This document shows, piece after piece, positions 49,346-57,582 of a DNA stretch of 64,000 nucleotides (the first letter of the stretch is position 1; every line of letters starts with the position of its first letter). Origin of the DNA: Campylobacter sp. RM12651 (lineage in GTDB: Bacteria > Campylobacterota > Campylobacteria > Campylobacterales > Campylobacteraceae). The stretch spans positions 248,001 to 312,000 of the forward strand of contig NZ_CP059600.1 in the NCBI RefSeq assembly GCF_022369475.1. The letters are read 5' to 3'. The notes beneath the pieces are model-generated. The model did no database searches. It was not told the origin of the DNA and was given only the letters and a program-made list of their open reading frames with translations. The translations under genes and the position numbers were made by a program.

Positions 49346-50116
49346 TTAAAAACTTGGAATTAATATATCTTTAAACTTAGTATTTAAAAACTCTCTCATT
49401 TTTTCACTTCTCATAGCCTTAAGCAAAGCTTTAGTTTTAGGGCTATTTAAATCATTGGCTCTAACAGCTAAAACGCTAGCATAATCACTATCACTACTTT
49501 CGTGCAATATAGAATCCTTAATAGGATTTAGTCCTGCTAGTAGGGCATAATTTGTATTAATTATCGCCAAATCACATTCATTAAGTGTTCTTGTTAGTTG
49601 TGGAGCTTCTATTTCTTTTATTGTAAGTTTTAATGGATTATCTTTAATATCTAATACTGATTTTGTGCTAGATTTTGCATCTTCATTAAAGCTTATTATA
49701 TTATTTAAGGCTAGTAAATCTAAAGCTCTAGCACCATTAATAGGGTCGCTTGGTATATAAACTAAGGCATTTTTAGGCAAATCTTTAATATCTTTAATAG
49801 TATTTGAATACGCTGCCATTGGACCTAGAAATATTTTTCCTGCACTAACTAGATTTGTCCCTCTTTCTTCGTTAAAGCTTTCTAAAAATTGTCTAATTTG
49901 AGTAAAATTCGCATCTAATTCTTTATCATTTAGAGCATAATTTGGGACTATGTAATTATCAAATTCTATGATTTCTAGTTTGTATCCTTGATTTTCAACC
50001 AAGTCTTTTACATTTTCTAAAATCATAGCAGTTGGATATGGAGTTACTCCGATTTTGATTAATTTTTCATCAGCATTTAAGCTTAATAAACATAAAAATA
50101 TTAATAATTTTTTCAT
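49346..50116 (-). CDS. MetQ/NlpA-family substrate-binding protein
   Basis: A 256-residue periplasmic binding protein with signal MKKLLIFLCLLSLNA and the family start IKIGVTPYPTAMILENVKDL. ALNDKELDANFTQ and NECDLAIINTNYALLAG follow, as in MetQ, which feeds methionine to the MetNI importer. There is no lipobox, so it is soluble rather than anchored. metN and metI are not adjacent. A structured leader with short frames precedes it. Confidence 0.82.
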   Translation of the reverse strand: MKKLLIFLCLLSLNADEKLIKIGVTPYPTAMILENVKDLVENQGYKLEIIEFDNYIVPNYALNDKELDANFTQIRQFLESFNEERGTNLVSAGKIFLGPMAAYSNTIKDIKDLPKNALVYIPSDPINGARALDLLALNNIISFNEDAKSSTKSVLDIKDNPLKLTIKEIEAPQLTRTLNECDLAIINTNYALLAGLNPIKDSILHESSDSDYASVLAVRANDLNSPKTKALLKAMRSEKMREFLNTKFKDILIPSF

Positions 50117-50260
50117 TTGTTTTCCTTTAATTTTTAAGGTGCTTACCGCACAACAATTAAAGAAAATGTTTTTACATTTTCTTTCTAGCCCACGCTTGCT
50201 TTTTATTCATTTTTGCGTCTAGCTAGAAAGTTTAGCTAGACGCTAACGCATCTGTATCAT
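50117..50260 (-). promoter_or_regulatory. structured 5' leader with two short frames before the MetQ-like gene
   Basis: Three hairpins are visible: an 11-bp perfect stem GCGTCTAGCTA/TAGCTAGACGC (50215-50243), an 11-bp stem AAAGAAAATGT/ACATTTTCTTT (50159-50184) and GTGC/GCAC (50139-50151). A five-codon frame MIQMR (50243-50260) has AAGGA upstream. A 12-codon frame ending RKKM (50172-50210) runs into the second hairpin. This is consistent with translation-dependent attenuation, perhaps by methionine. It does not match a SAM riboswitch that I know. Confidence 0.5.
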
Positions 50261-50370
50261 TTATAATCCTTTTTAATTTTTTAAAGCTAATCTTAATTAT
50301 AAATATTAAATAAAATAATAAAAATACTTATATTTTTTATAAGTTGTGTAAAAAAGTAACAAAATATTAA

Positions 50371-50384
50371 GGAATGATTTTTGC
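50371..50384 (+). promoter_or_regulatory. sigma-54 promoter of the flagellar-regulon array
   Basis: GGAATGATTTTTGC gives GG-N10-GC, 31 bases before the ATG at 50415. It matches the form of the promoter at 3668. Confidence 0.8.
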
Positions 50385-50414
50385 TTTTTTAAATAAATAT
50401 TTAAAGGAGAGCAA

Positions 50415-51530
50415 ATGAGAATAGAAAGTATTTCAATTTTTGATGAAGCCAAACTTCAAAAAGCTCAAAAGGCTGCAGGTGTATCATTTTCATCTATTTT
50501 TGCAAGCGAATTTGCAAGAGTAAATCCTAAGCTAGAAACTCAAGCTAAGTATTCGCTAGATAAAGACATAATAGACGCTTCAAATATCTTTATAGATAGG
50601 TTTAATAATTCAAGATTTAAGGTATTTGATAATACTCACGATTTAACTAAGCTAAATTCTAATATATCTTGGCAAGGAGATTTAACAAAAGCTAAGATTT
50701 ACAATGCTACCGAGTTTGGTTATAGCGTTGATAGTAGTGGCTTTTTAGGAGCTGATTTTAACAAAGCTGCAGGCTTGCCAAATGATTTTAAAATCCATTC
50801 AAGCACACTAAAAGAAATCTCAAGGCAAAATAACCTAATGACTATGCCACAAGTTGGTATTTTTAATAATATTTATGAAAATATTGATTACGCAGACACT
50901 ATCAAACACCAGTTTAGATTATACGAGCAAATTGTAGGAAATGTAGCCGAGTTTAGCAAAGATGATATTGCTAATATGCCAAATTATGTTGATTTGGTTG
51001 GACTTAAAATCAATAATGGTTATACATTTGATTATTCACACGCAAATGTTGGCAATAAGTATTATGAGAATAAGGAAAATGCTTTACAAATAGGCTTTAA
51101 GTTTGATTATGATTTAAGCGTAAATAATAGCAGAAAGCTTAATTTTGATTTAAGTCCTTATATAAAAGATGGTGAGATTTCTAATACAGGATTATTTGTA
51201 AGTTTTCTAGGTGGCACACAAGGGCTTAAGGTAAGCGATAGTGGGGCAACTAAGATTAAAGATGAATATAAAGAAAGAATGATTATAGAAGATGCACTAA
51301 GTAAGCTTAATCCAAATGAAGGCATAGATATTTCAAAGCTAGAATTATTAACGGGACTTAGCAAGGAAAAAATCCAAGATTATTTAGATAAGTTTGAAGA
51401 TGAGAAAAAATTAAAAGAAAAGGTAAGAGAGTTAAGTCAGAGTTTAGCAGTAGATGCTTTATTAAACAATAATTATTCAAATGATTTTAGGGCTAATGCT
51501 AAGGATTTTTATAAAAGAGTTCAGATATAA
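50415..51530 (+). CDS. Cj0814-like flagellar-regulon protein 1
   Basis: A 371-residue soluble protein without a signal peptide. The stretch FGYSVDSSGFLGADFNKAAG, continuing LPNDFKIHSSTLKEI, is the recognisable core of the Cj0814 group of Campylobacter proteins, annotated as flagellar-dependent secreted. An RpoN promoter and an AAAGGAGA site precede the ATG. The C-terminus is a charged helix (KLKEKVRELSQSL). Inference: secreted via the flagellar apparatus. The activity is unknown. Confidence 0.7.
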   Translation: MRIESISIFDEAKLQKAQKAAGVSFSSIFASEFARVNPKLETQAKYSLDKDIIDASNIFIDRFNNSRFKVFDNTHDLTKLNSNISWQGDLTKAKIYNATEFGYSVDSSGFLGADFNKAAGLPNDFKIHSSTLKEISRQNNLMTMPQVGIFNNIYENIDYADTIKHQFRLYEQIVGNVAEFSKDDIANMPNYVDLVGLKINNGYTFDYSHANVGNKYYENKENALQIGFKFDYDLSVNNSRKLNFDLSPYIKDGEISNTGLFVSFLGGTQGLKVSDSGATKIKDEYKERMIIEDALSKLNPNEGIDISKLELLTGLSKEKIQDYLDKFEDEKKLKEKVRELSQSLAVDALLNNNYSNDFRANAKDFYKRVQI

Positions 51531-51543
51531 ATTAAATATCTAT

Positions 51544-51570
51544 TAATATTTTTTTAAACCTACCGATATA
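51544..51570 (+). promoter_or_regulatory. sigma-28-like promoter
   Basis: TAAT (51544-51547), a 16-base spacer and CGATATA (51564-51570). The -10 is perfect and the -35 is one base off TAAA. It lies 21 bases before the ATG at 51592. Confidence 0.6.
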
Positions 51571-51591
51571 GAAAAATAACGGGGGTTTAAA

Positions 51592-52389
51592 ATGCAAATA
51601 ACAAATAACAATTATATAAATTATCAAACAAATATTAAAAATCAAATTCCAACCACTCAAACTCCTAAAGATAATATAAAAGAACAAATCGCAAATATTT
51701 TAAAAGACGCCCCACAAGATGAATGGGGCACATACGATCCAAATGCTGTGCTTAGTAAAATAGGAGCTTATGAAAAAGGCAGTAAGATTTATGAAGCCTT
51801 AGAAAACGAAATGCTAAAAGGAATAATTACTTACGGAAAAGACCCAAACGAGCAATTACCAAGCAATGAAGAAGTATTTAAATATCAAAAAGGCGATGAT
51901 GCAAGGCTTAGCGAGTTTAAGCTAAAGGCTCAAGTAGCATTCGGCATTAAAACCAATAGTATTTATCAAAAGGCATATCAAGGCAACGCAAGTGCTGATG
52001 AAGTAAAAGATTTAGTTCAATTTTTAAAAGATAATAGTATTGATGGGCTTGATTTAAGTGGTAGATTTTTTAAAATACCTAAAGATTACGCCGATGAGAT
52101 TATGGAGCTTTTTGCAGATGATAACCTAAATGTAGATGATTTTAAGCAAAAATATTTAGAGATTAAAGAAAAGATAGAAACTAAAAGAAACAAAGCAAAA
52201 GAAATAGATGAAGAACAAACTAAAGAAAAACCATTCGAAGCCATAGAAGTAAAAGGCTCTAATACTCGTGAAAGTATGGAAGATATTTTAAGCAAACTTG
52301 ATATTCAAAATATCAAAGATGAAAGAGATTTATTAGCTATTTTAATGGCGTATAAAGATAGCGAGAATTTATATGATAAAAGGGTTTAA
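51592..52389 (+). CDS. flagellar-regulon array protein with shared C-terminal module (A)
   Basis: A 265-residue soluble protein. The N-terminal 190 residues (TNSIYQKAYQG, ELFADDNLNVDDFKQKYLEIK) resemble those of the protein at 57583. The last 55 residues, from KEKPFEAIEVKG to ENLYDKRV, are the module also found at 54231, 56333 and 57583. No signal peptide. The start site is weak (GGGGG in the leader). It is read from the sigma-28-like promoter and is followed after 15 bases by the next gene. Confidence 0.65.
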   Translation: MQITNNNYINYQTNIKNQIPTTQTPKDNIKEQIANILKDAPQDEWGTYDPNAVLSKIGAYEKGSKIYEALENEMLKGIITYGKDPNEQLPSNEEVFKYQKGDDARLSEFKLKAQVAFGIKTNSIYQKAYQGNASADEVKDLVQFLKDNSIDGLDLSGRFFKIPKDYADEIMELFADDNLNVDDFKQKYLEIKEKIETKRNKAKEIDEEQTKEKPFEAIEVKGSNTRESMEDILSKLDIQNIKDERDLLAILMAYKDSENLYDKRV

Positions 52390-52404
52390 AATAAAGGAAT
52401 AATT

Positions 52405-53406
52405 ATGAAAATAAATTCTTATTCAACATATCAAATAACCAATATAAGCAAAAAAGAAACAAATAACGAGATTAAAAAAGTAGATAATAAAGCAGATGAT
52501 AAAAAGGTAGGTGAAGTATTAGGATACGGAGTTGATAAAGATGGCTTTTTTACAAGTGATTTTAACAAAGCCGCAGGAATTGCTGAAGATTTTAAAATAC
52601 ATAGCGATACAATGCTTTCTCTTGTAGAAAAAAATAATCAAGCAAACCCGCCAATATACAAAATGCGTCACAACATAGACATAGTAAAAAGTGCAAGTAG
52701 TGCTTATAAAGTTTTAAAAGGAGTTTTAGGCGATGAGTTTTTAAACTCAAAGGATTTTTTTAGCTCTGATGAGCTTTGGAAAACTTCACATTTTTTTGAA
52801 ATGGATAAAAGAAGCTTAACTATTACAAAGACTTTTGATAAATTAGAAGATTATCAAGACTATGTAAAAATGACAGATTATTGTAGGCTTGATTCAAAAT
52901 ATAGAGCTACTAATTATTTATCTGGCTTGTTTGAAAAAGATGATATTTTTTTTAAAAAAGAACCACCTATAAATAATTATGATGCGTGGTTAGATAGTAT
53001 ATGTAGTTTTATCTACGACCCACATAAAGAAAACTACCAAAACGAGCAAGGCGAGTATAGCAAAGGCGGACTTTTAGCTGCTGTTTTATATAATAATTAT
53101 ATTTTAGTAGAAGGTGAAAAAACTAATTATGCTAAGCAAATGGGACATGACTACAGCGACCCATTTGACCCGTATCGCACAGATGATGATTGGGGTATGA
53201 TAAAGCCAAACAATACAAAACGCTATGAGATAGGTAAAGAAGATGAGTGGCAAAAGCTAATGCAAAAATTATTATATGAAATGCTAAGTGGTAAAAACCT
53301 AAAAGCTCCTAAAGATATAGATAATTACGAAACATTTGAAGAGTTTTTACAAGCAGCTTTACAATACAGCCAAAAAAATATAAGTTTATTTGATATAAAA
53401 GTTTAA
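52405..53406 (+). CDS. Cj0814-like flagellar-regulon protein 2
   Basis: A 333-residue soluble protein. LGYGVDKDGFFTSDFNKAAG and the following IAEDFKIHSDTMLSL match the Cj0814-type core of the protein at 50415. The C-terminal half carries GGLLAAVLYNNYILVEGEKT and a long helical end. AAAGGA precedes the ATG. Same transcript as the preceding gene. Probably also a flagellar export substrate. Confidence 0.68.
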   Translation: MKINSYSTYQITNISKKETNNEIKKVDNKADDKKVGEVLGYGVDKDGFFTSDFNKAAGIAEDFKIHSDTMLSLVEKNNQANPPIYKMRHNIDIVKSASSAYKVLKGVLGDEFLNSKDFFSSDELWKTSHFFEMDKRSLTITKTFDKLEDYQDYVKMTDYCRLDSKYRATNYLSGLFEKDDIFFKKEPPINNYDAWLDSICSFIYDPHKENYQNEQGEYSKGGLLAAVLYNNYILVEGEKTNYAKQMGHDYSDPFDPYRTDDDWGMIKPNNTKRYEIGKEDEWQKLMQKLLYEMLSGKNLKAPKDIDNYETFEEFLQAALQYSQKNISLFDIKV

Positions 53407-53417
53407 ATTCCTATTTC

Positions 53418-53458
53418 AAATTCCATTAATTTTAAAGGAATTTAAAATTATGAATTAT
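53418..53458. repeat. second copy of the 6887-6939 intergenic element
   Basis: AAATTCC...GGAATTT with right arm TTTTAAAGGAATTTAAAA and TATGAATTAT repeats the element near 6911. It lies between the Cj0814-like gene and the double-glycine gene, and may terminate the first. Confidence 0.5.
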
Positions 53459-53567
53459 TTAAAAATATTACGAAAAGTAACAAATATTAATAATATTTTT
53501 AATATTAAGTTTTATTTAAAATTAGTTAAAGTATTATGAGATTTTATTTTAAAACAAAGGAGAAAAA

Positions 53568-54221
53568 ATGTTTAAAAAAACATTAAAAGTTTTATCTTTA
53601 GTTGCCGTTTTAGGCTTAAGTGCTAATGCTAATGATTTATTAGCAGATATTAGCAAAGGTGCTATAAGCGATAGTTCATTAGGTGTTAAGGTATTAAATA
53701 CTGAAGAAATGAATAAGGTTCGTGGCGGGTATGTTTTAACCGATATATACACATATGGTGGTATGGCATTTGTGTTGGCTATCCCACATACATCAAATGA
53801 GTTAGGCGCTAGATTTAATAGTGATGGTTTATTGATAAAAAATAGTATAGGGCTTTGTCCTTTAGGGCAAACTCAATGTTACGCGAATCCTAGTACTAGA
53901 GAGCATATTGATAGAAATTACGGCAGACTTGTAGATTATATTAGCGCATTAGGCGGCAGAACTATAACAGGTCATGTTTTATTATACGGTATAAAAAATA
54001 CAAATGTGGGTAATGGAGTGATGGCACCAGTTACTCATGTATATGCTGTAGAAAAAGAGTATTTAAATCTTTCAAATGCTAGTACAGTTCGAGAATTAAT
54101 ATATATGCTTAATCGTTGGTTTGACCATGAAGCTACGAATAGTTTTCAATTAGAATATAATCAAGTATTAAGAGAAATAAAACAAGCAGTAGGAGCAGAT
54201 TTGCTAAGAATGGCAAGATAA
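53568..54221 (+). CDS. exported protein with Sec signal plus double-glycine leader
   Basis: A 217-residue protein. Residues 1-21 are a Sec signal (MFKKTLKVLSLV, ending ANA). Residues 22-54 form a second leader ending LNTEEMNKVRGG. Counting back from Gly54, Leu is at -12, Glu at -8, Met at -7, Val at -4 and Gly at -2/-1, the exact register of double-glycine leaders of bacteriocins and peptides cut by C39 peptidases. The mature part (163 residues) has a Cys pair (CPLGQTQC, 97/104). It is encoded with a C39 peptidase and a beta-barrel. AAAGGAGA precedes the ATG. Function unknown; the module suggests a surface or secreted effector. Confidence 0.7.
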   Translation: MFKKTLKVLSLVAVLGLSANANDLLADISKGAISDSSLGVKVLNTEEMNKVRGGYVLTDIYTYGGMAFVLAIPHTSNELGARFNSDGLLIKNSIGLCPLGQTQCYANPSTREHIDRNYGRLVDYISALGGRTITGHVLLYGIKNTNVGNGVMAPVTHVYAVEKEYLNLSNASTVRELIYMLNRWFDHEATNSFQLEYNQVLREIKQAVGADLLRMAR

Positions 54222-54230
54222 GGATTTATT

Positions 54231-54848
54231 ATGATGGTTAATGGAGTAAATAATTTTTCAAATACTTATGCAAATACGCTTAATAATAAAAACTCACAAA
54301 ATAAAGCAAATGATGGGGCTAGTTTAGAATATCTAAAACTAGCTCAAGAAAAGCTAGAAAACGATCCGACCTATAAACCATTATATGACAATAATTTAGG
54401 TCTTCGTGATAAGCTAACTTATGGTATGTATGGAGCGTTAGACCCTGATGTTGTAAAGAATATAAGGTTGGAATTGGAGAAATCTCCAGACATTGATCCA
54501 GAAGAATTAGTAAAAACTCTAAATAAACTTTTTAAAAATTTAGATAAATTAACTTCAGATAGCATAAATGATGAAGAAAAAAATAAATTAATGAAAAGTA
54601 TTTTTTCTAATACAGATGAAGATTTAAAAATATCACAATCTAAAGAAGAAATTAAGCAAGAAGAAAAAGAAGAACAAACTAAAGAAAAACCATTCGAAGC
54701 CATAGAAGTAAAAGGCACTAGCACTCGTGAGAATATGGAAGAAATACTTAGCAAAATTAATATTCAAAATATTAAAGATGAAAGAGATTTATTAGCTATA
54801 TTTTTAGCCTATAAAAATGGCGAGAATTTATATGATAAAAGGGTTTGA
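54231..54848 (+). CDS. flagellar-regulon array protein with shared C-terminal module (B)
   Basis: A 205-residue soluble protein. ASLEYLKLAQEKLENDPTY in the N-terminal half is shared with the protein at 56333, and the C-terminal module (KEKPFEAIEVKG...NGENLYDKRV) is shared with three others. It begins 9 bases after the double-glycine gene and is followed after 30 bases by the barrel gene, so it is part of that operon. It could be a chaperone or co-substrate of the export module, or only a member of the flagellar set caught between. Confidence 0.65.
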   Translation: MMVNGVNNFSNTYANTLNNKNSQNKANDGASLEYLKLAQEKLENDPTYKPLYDNNLGLRDKLTYGMYGALDPDVVKNIRLELEKSPDIDPEELVKTLNKLFKNLDKLTSDSINDEEKNKLMKSIFSNTDEDLKISQSKEEIKQEEKEEQTKEKPFEAIEVKGTSTRENMEEILSKINIQNIKDERDLLAIFLAYKNGENLYDKRV

Positions 54849-54878
54849 AATTTTATATTTTAAATTGAAAGGAAGAGT

Positions 54879-55730
54879 TTGAAAAAGTTATTTTTTATAG
54901 CATTTACTTTAAGCTTTTTATTTGGCTCTGATGCTATTACTATTGATAGTCTTTTTAAAAGACAAATCGGACTTAGAAGCATTACAAGTCTTAGTTTAAT
55001 CACTAGCGGGAATGCTAATATCTACACAAGTTATCCAAGTCTAATAATAGGAGGCGATCCTGTGATTTGGACTGATAATAAAAGGCTTAGTTTGAATGAA
55101 ACTTTGATATATTCATTTAATAACAAGCTTGATTTTATAACTTCAATTGGCGCTAATGCTACTAGAAATGAATATAGTAATTTTTTTACGGGTAAGCCTA
55201 TGAGTGAAACTCATTATTCATTTGAGAGCTTGTGGCTTGGGTTTAATTATAGATTTGATAGTTTTAGTGATAAAATACTTAGTTTTTCTTATCAAGCAGG
55301 ATTATTACAAAGAGAAAAAGCACTTGATACAAATAAAAGTTTTTATTTTAAATCACATTCAGCTAAGCTAAACTTAAAAGGATATAGCGACCCTGCTATT
55401 TGGGGTATTTATATGGGATTTACATATAATGATACTAGGACTTTTGATAAACTAGCGATAAATTATGGAAATTCTTATAATTTTGGTGCAAATCTTAGTA
55501 TAGTATTAAGCCCTAAAATTACGCTTGATTTAGAAGCTTCACAGAGTTTTCAAGCAGCTCAGAAAATCAATGGTGTAAAATATACAAATCTAAGAAGTAT
55601 CCCAACATATAGTGTAGGCTCAACTTATAGTATAAATGATGATACAAGTATCAGTTTTAACGCTAGTTTTGGTGGTGGTTCAGCTGCTCCTGATAGTGTG
55701 TTTGGTATTAGCTTATGGCAAAAATTCTAA
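54879..55730 (+). CDS. outer-membrane beta-barrel of the double-glycine module
   Basis: A 283-residue protein starting at TTG after AAAGGAAG. It has a Sec signal (KKLFFIAFTLSFLFGSDA), then beta strands of alternating pattern to a C-terminal Phe (SLWQKF), as BAM substrates have. The size suggests a barrel of about 10-12 strands. The plug-like N-terminal stretch (TIDSLFKRQIGLRS) and its pairing with a C39 peptidase recall FapF and FapD of the Pseudomonas amyloid system, although no FapC-like repeats are present. Its end overlaps the peptidase gene by 16 bases. Probable export channel. Confidence 0.65.
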   Translation: MKKLFFIAFTLSFLFGSDAITIDSLFKRQIGLRSITSLSLITSGNANIYTSYPSLIIGGDPVIWTDNKRLSLNETLIYSFNNKLDFITSIGANATRNEYSNFFTGKPMSETHYSFESLWLGFNYRFDSFSDKILSFSYQAGLLQREKALDTNKSFYFKSHSAKLNLKGYSDPAIWGIYMGFTYNDTRTFDKLAINYGNSYNFGANLSIVLSPKITLDLEASQSFQAAQKINGVKYTNLRSIPTYSVGSTYSINDDTSISFNASFGGGSAAPDSVFGISLWQKF

Positions 55731-56269
55731 TAATCTTTATAACTATAACTTGTCTTAATGCCGAGTTTGCAGTGAAGTCTTATAGACAAATCAAAAATAA
55801 CTCCGTAGTAAGACAAAGTTATGAAGAATCTTGTGGGGCAAGTAGTATAGCGACATTGCTAAATCTAACAAATATCAAGCGTTTTAGTGAAAAAGATATT
55901 TTAGAAGTTTTAGATAAAAATACTAATATGCTAAGTTTTAATGAATTAAATAATGCGTTAAATAAATTGGGTTTTAATGCAAAAGCTTATAAATTAAATC
56001 GTAATATGTTTGAAAAAATATTCGTGCCTTTTATAGTAAAGATTGAAAATGACCCGAGATTTCCACATTTTGTAGTGGTAAATAATATTAATGGGGATTT
56101 TGTGAAAGTATATGACCCAAGCTTTGGCGAATATCTAAGCTCTAAAAAAGAATTTTATAGCGTATGGGATAAAGATGGTTTAGGTGGATACGCTCTAATA
56201 ATTAAGCCAAATATTACAAAAGAACTAAAGCCAAATTTACCACGCCCAAGTCAAATAAAAGAAATTTAA
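55715..56269 (+). CDS. Sec-exported C39-family peptidase
   Basis: A 184-residue protein with a short Sec signal (residues 1-16, ending LNA), so periplasmic. It is a C39-type papain-like fold: Gln34 (oxyanion), Cys40 in EESCGASSIATLLN, His118 in FPHFVVV and Asp134 in VYDPSFGEY form the triad. C39 domains cut after Gly-Gly. The usual ones are fused to ABC exporters, and this one is free-standing, like FapD. Its natural substrate here is the double-glycine protein at 53568. It overlaps the barrel gene, so the two are translationally linked. Confidence 0.8.
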   Translation: MAKILIIFITITCLNAEFAVKSYRQIKNNSVVRQSYEESCGASSIATLLNLTNIKRFSEKDILEVLDKNTNMLSFNELNNALNKLGFNAKAYKLNRNMFEKIFVPFIVKIENDPRFPHFVVVNNINGDFVKVYDPSFGEYLSSKKEFYSVWDKDGLGGYALIIKPNITKELKPNLPRPSQIKEI

Positions 56270-56285
56270 ATAAGTTTTATATTTT

Positions 56286-56313
56286 TAAAGTTTTTGTTAA
56301 TTTTGCTGATATA
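56286..56313 (+). promoter_or_regulatory. sigma-28-like promoter
   Basis: TAAA (56286-56289), a 17-base spacer and TGATATA (56307-56313), preceded by GC. It differs from the consensus by one base. It lies 19 bases before the ATG at 56333. Confidence 0.5.
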
Positions 56314-56332
56314 GATGATAAAGGAGATGATT

Positions 56333-57001
56333 ATGAAAATAACGGCTAATTCTTATATAACATATCCAACAACTAAAATTAGTAAAAAAACAAATAATGA
56401 TAACCTAGATATTCAAGCTAATAAACCTTATTATGAAGATGGAAAGGCTAGTTTAGAATATCTTAAACTAGCCCAGCAAAAGCTAGAAAACGATCCGACT
56501 TATAATCCTTTTAATGATAGAAATTTAAATCTTGGAGAAAAGGCAAGTTATTGTGTGTTTGGAGCATTAGACCCTGATTTAGTAGAAGAAATAAGCAAAG
56601 AATTTATGAAAAATTGGGTAGAAATTGATAAAAAAGAGCTTGATAGAACGCTAAACTCACTAAATATGCCATCTTTAGGTTTGCCTGATGATTTTCCTTT
56701 AGGTTATATAGATAGTAAGAAAATGCCAAGCGTTGAAGAATTACAAGCTAGAGTTAAAGAAAAAGAAAATTTAAGAAATAATGCAATAAATACAAAAGAA
56801 GAAATTAAACAAGAAGAAAAAGAAGAACAAACTAAAGAAAAACCATTTGAAGCCATAGAAGTAAAAGGCACTAGCACTCGTGAAAGTATGGAAGATATTT
56901 TAAGCAAAATTAATATTCAAAATATTAAAGATGAAAGAGATTTATTAGCTATATTTTTAGCTTATAAAAATGGCGAGAATTTATATGATAAAAGGGTTTA
57001 G
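56333..57001 (+). CDS. flagellar-regulon array protein with shared C-terminal module (C)
   Basis: 222 residues from the ATG at 56333, which has AAAGGAG 7 bases before it. An in-frame ATG at 56315 lies at or before the predicted transcript start and is unlikely to be used. The N-terminal half (ASLEYLKLAQQKLENDPTYN, FGALDPDLVEEI) resembles the protein at 54231. The C-terminal module from KEKPFEAIEVKG to ENLYDKRV is almost identical to the other three copies. Soluble, no signal peptide. Function unknown. Confidence 0.65.
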   Translation: MKITANSYITYPTTKISKKTNNDNLDIQANKPYYEDGKASLEYLKLAQQKLENDPTYNPFNDRNLNLGEKASYCVFGALDPDLVEEISKEFMKNWVEIDKKELDRTLNSLNMPSLGLPDDFPLGYIDSKKMPSVEELQARVKEKENLRNNAINTKEEIKQEEKEEQTKEKPFEAIEVKGTSTRESMEDILSKINIQNIKDERDLLAIFLAYKNGENLYDKRV

Positions 57002-57006
57002 TTAAA

Positions 57007-57582
57007 ATGACAATCATAAATAACAATCAGAGTATTTTGGATTTAAGGCAAATATTTTTAAGAGATGAGATAAGGACTGAAACTAATAAAGATTTAAATT
57101 CTAAGCCAGTAAGCTCTGATGATTTAAAAGGCATTTCTAATTTATATAATCACGATAATTGGGGCAAGAGTTTTAGTGGGGTTAGTAAGAATGGCGAAGT
57201 TACTATTTATGGCAAACTATTAGGGTTTGATGATAAAAGCAATTTAAATGAATTAAGCGAACTTTTAAGCTTTATTATGACTAATTCAAATTCAATAAAC
57301 GGACAAATCGCCTTAAATGATGAGTTAGAAAGCTTATTAAATAGTGATTTAAGCATAGAAGAATTTAAACCTAGATGGCTTTTAGCAATTACTAAGGATT
57401 TAGCAGCAAAAGAGCTAGATACTAAAGAGATTAAAAGAGAACCGATTGAAGTAAAGAGCGATTTAAATGTGTATAAAGAAAACTTAGCAAACTTGGTAAA
57501 ATCTCTAAGAGAGCAAAAAGATAGTTATGATGCTTATGTTTTATCTATGCTAGAAACCGAGTTTATAAACAAAAGGACATAA
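57007..57582 (+). CDS. flagellar-regulon array protein without the C-terminal module
   Basis: A 191-residue soluble protein in the array, 5 bases after the preceding stop with a weak ribosome site. The middle (LLGFDDKSNLNELSELLSF, SLLNSDLSIEEFKPRWLLAI) parallels the FADDxxxxDDFKxxYLxIK region of its neighbours, but the shared C-terminal module is missing. It ends one base before the next ATG. Function unknown. Confidence 0.6.
   Translation: MTIINNNQSILDLRQIFLRDEIRTETNKDLNSKPVSSDDLKGISNLYNHDNWGKSFSGVSKNGEVTIYGKLLGFDDKSNLNELSELLSFIMTNSNSINGQIALNDELESLLNSDLSIEEFKPRWLLAITKDLAAKELDTKEIKREPIEVKSDLNVYKENLANLVKSLREQKDSYDAYVLSMLETEFINKRT

Noticed and set aside
50117-50260. SAM riboswitch before the MetQ-like gene
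   Set aside because: The hairpins do not show the conserved core of a SAM aptamer that I know. Short translated frames fit attenuation better.
53549-53752. Minus-strand frame opposite the double-glycine gene
   Set aside because: It is the complement of the signal and leader region, with no ribosome site. The repeated hydrophobic minus-strand frames opposite the shared C-terminal modules (52086, 54419, 56704, 57849) are rejected for the same reason.
53568-56269. Calling the module a Fap amyloid operon outright
   Set aside because: Only the free C39 peptidase and the barrel recall FapD/FapF. There is no FapB/FapC-type repeat protein, and the substrate has a double-glycine leader instead.
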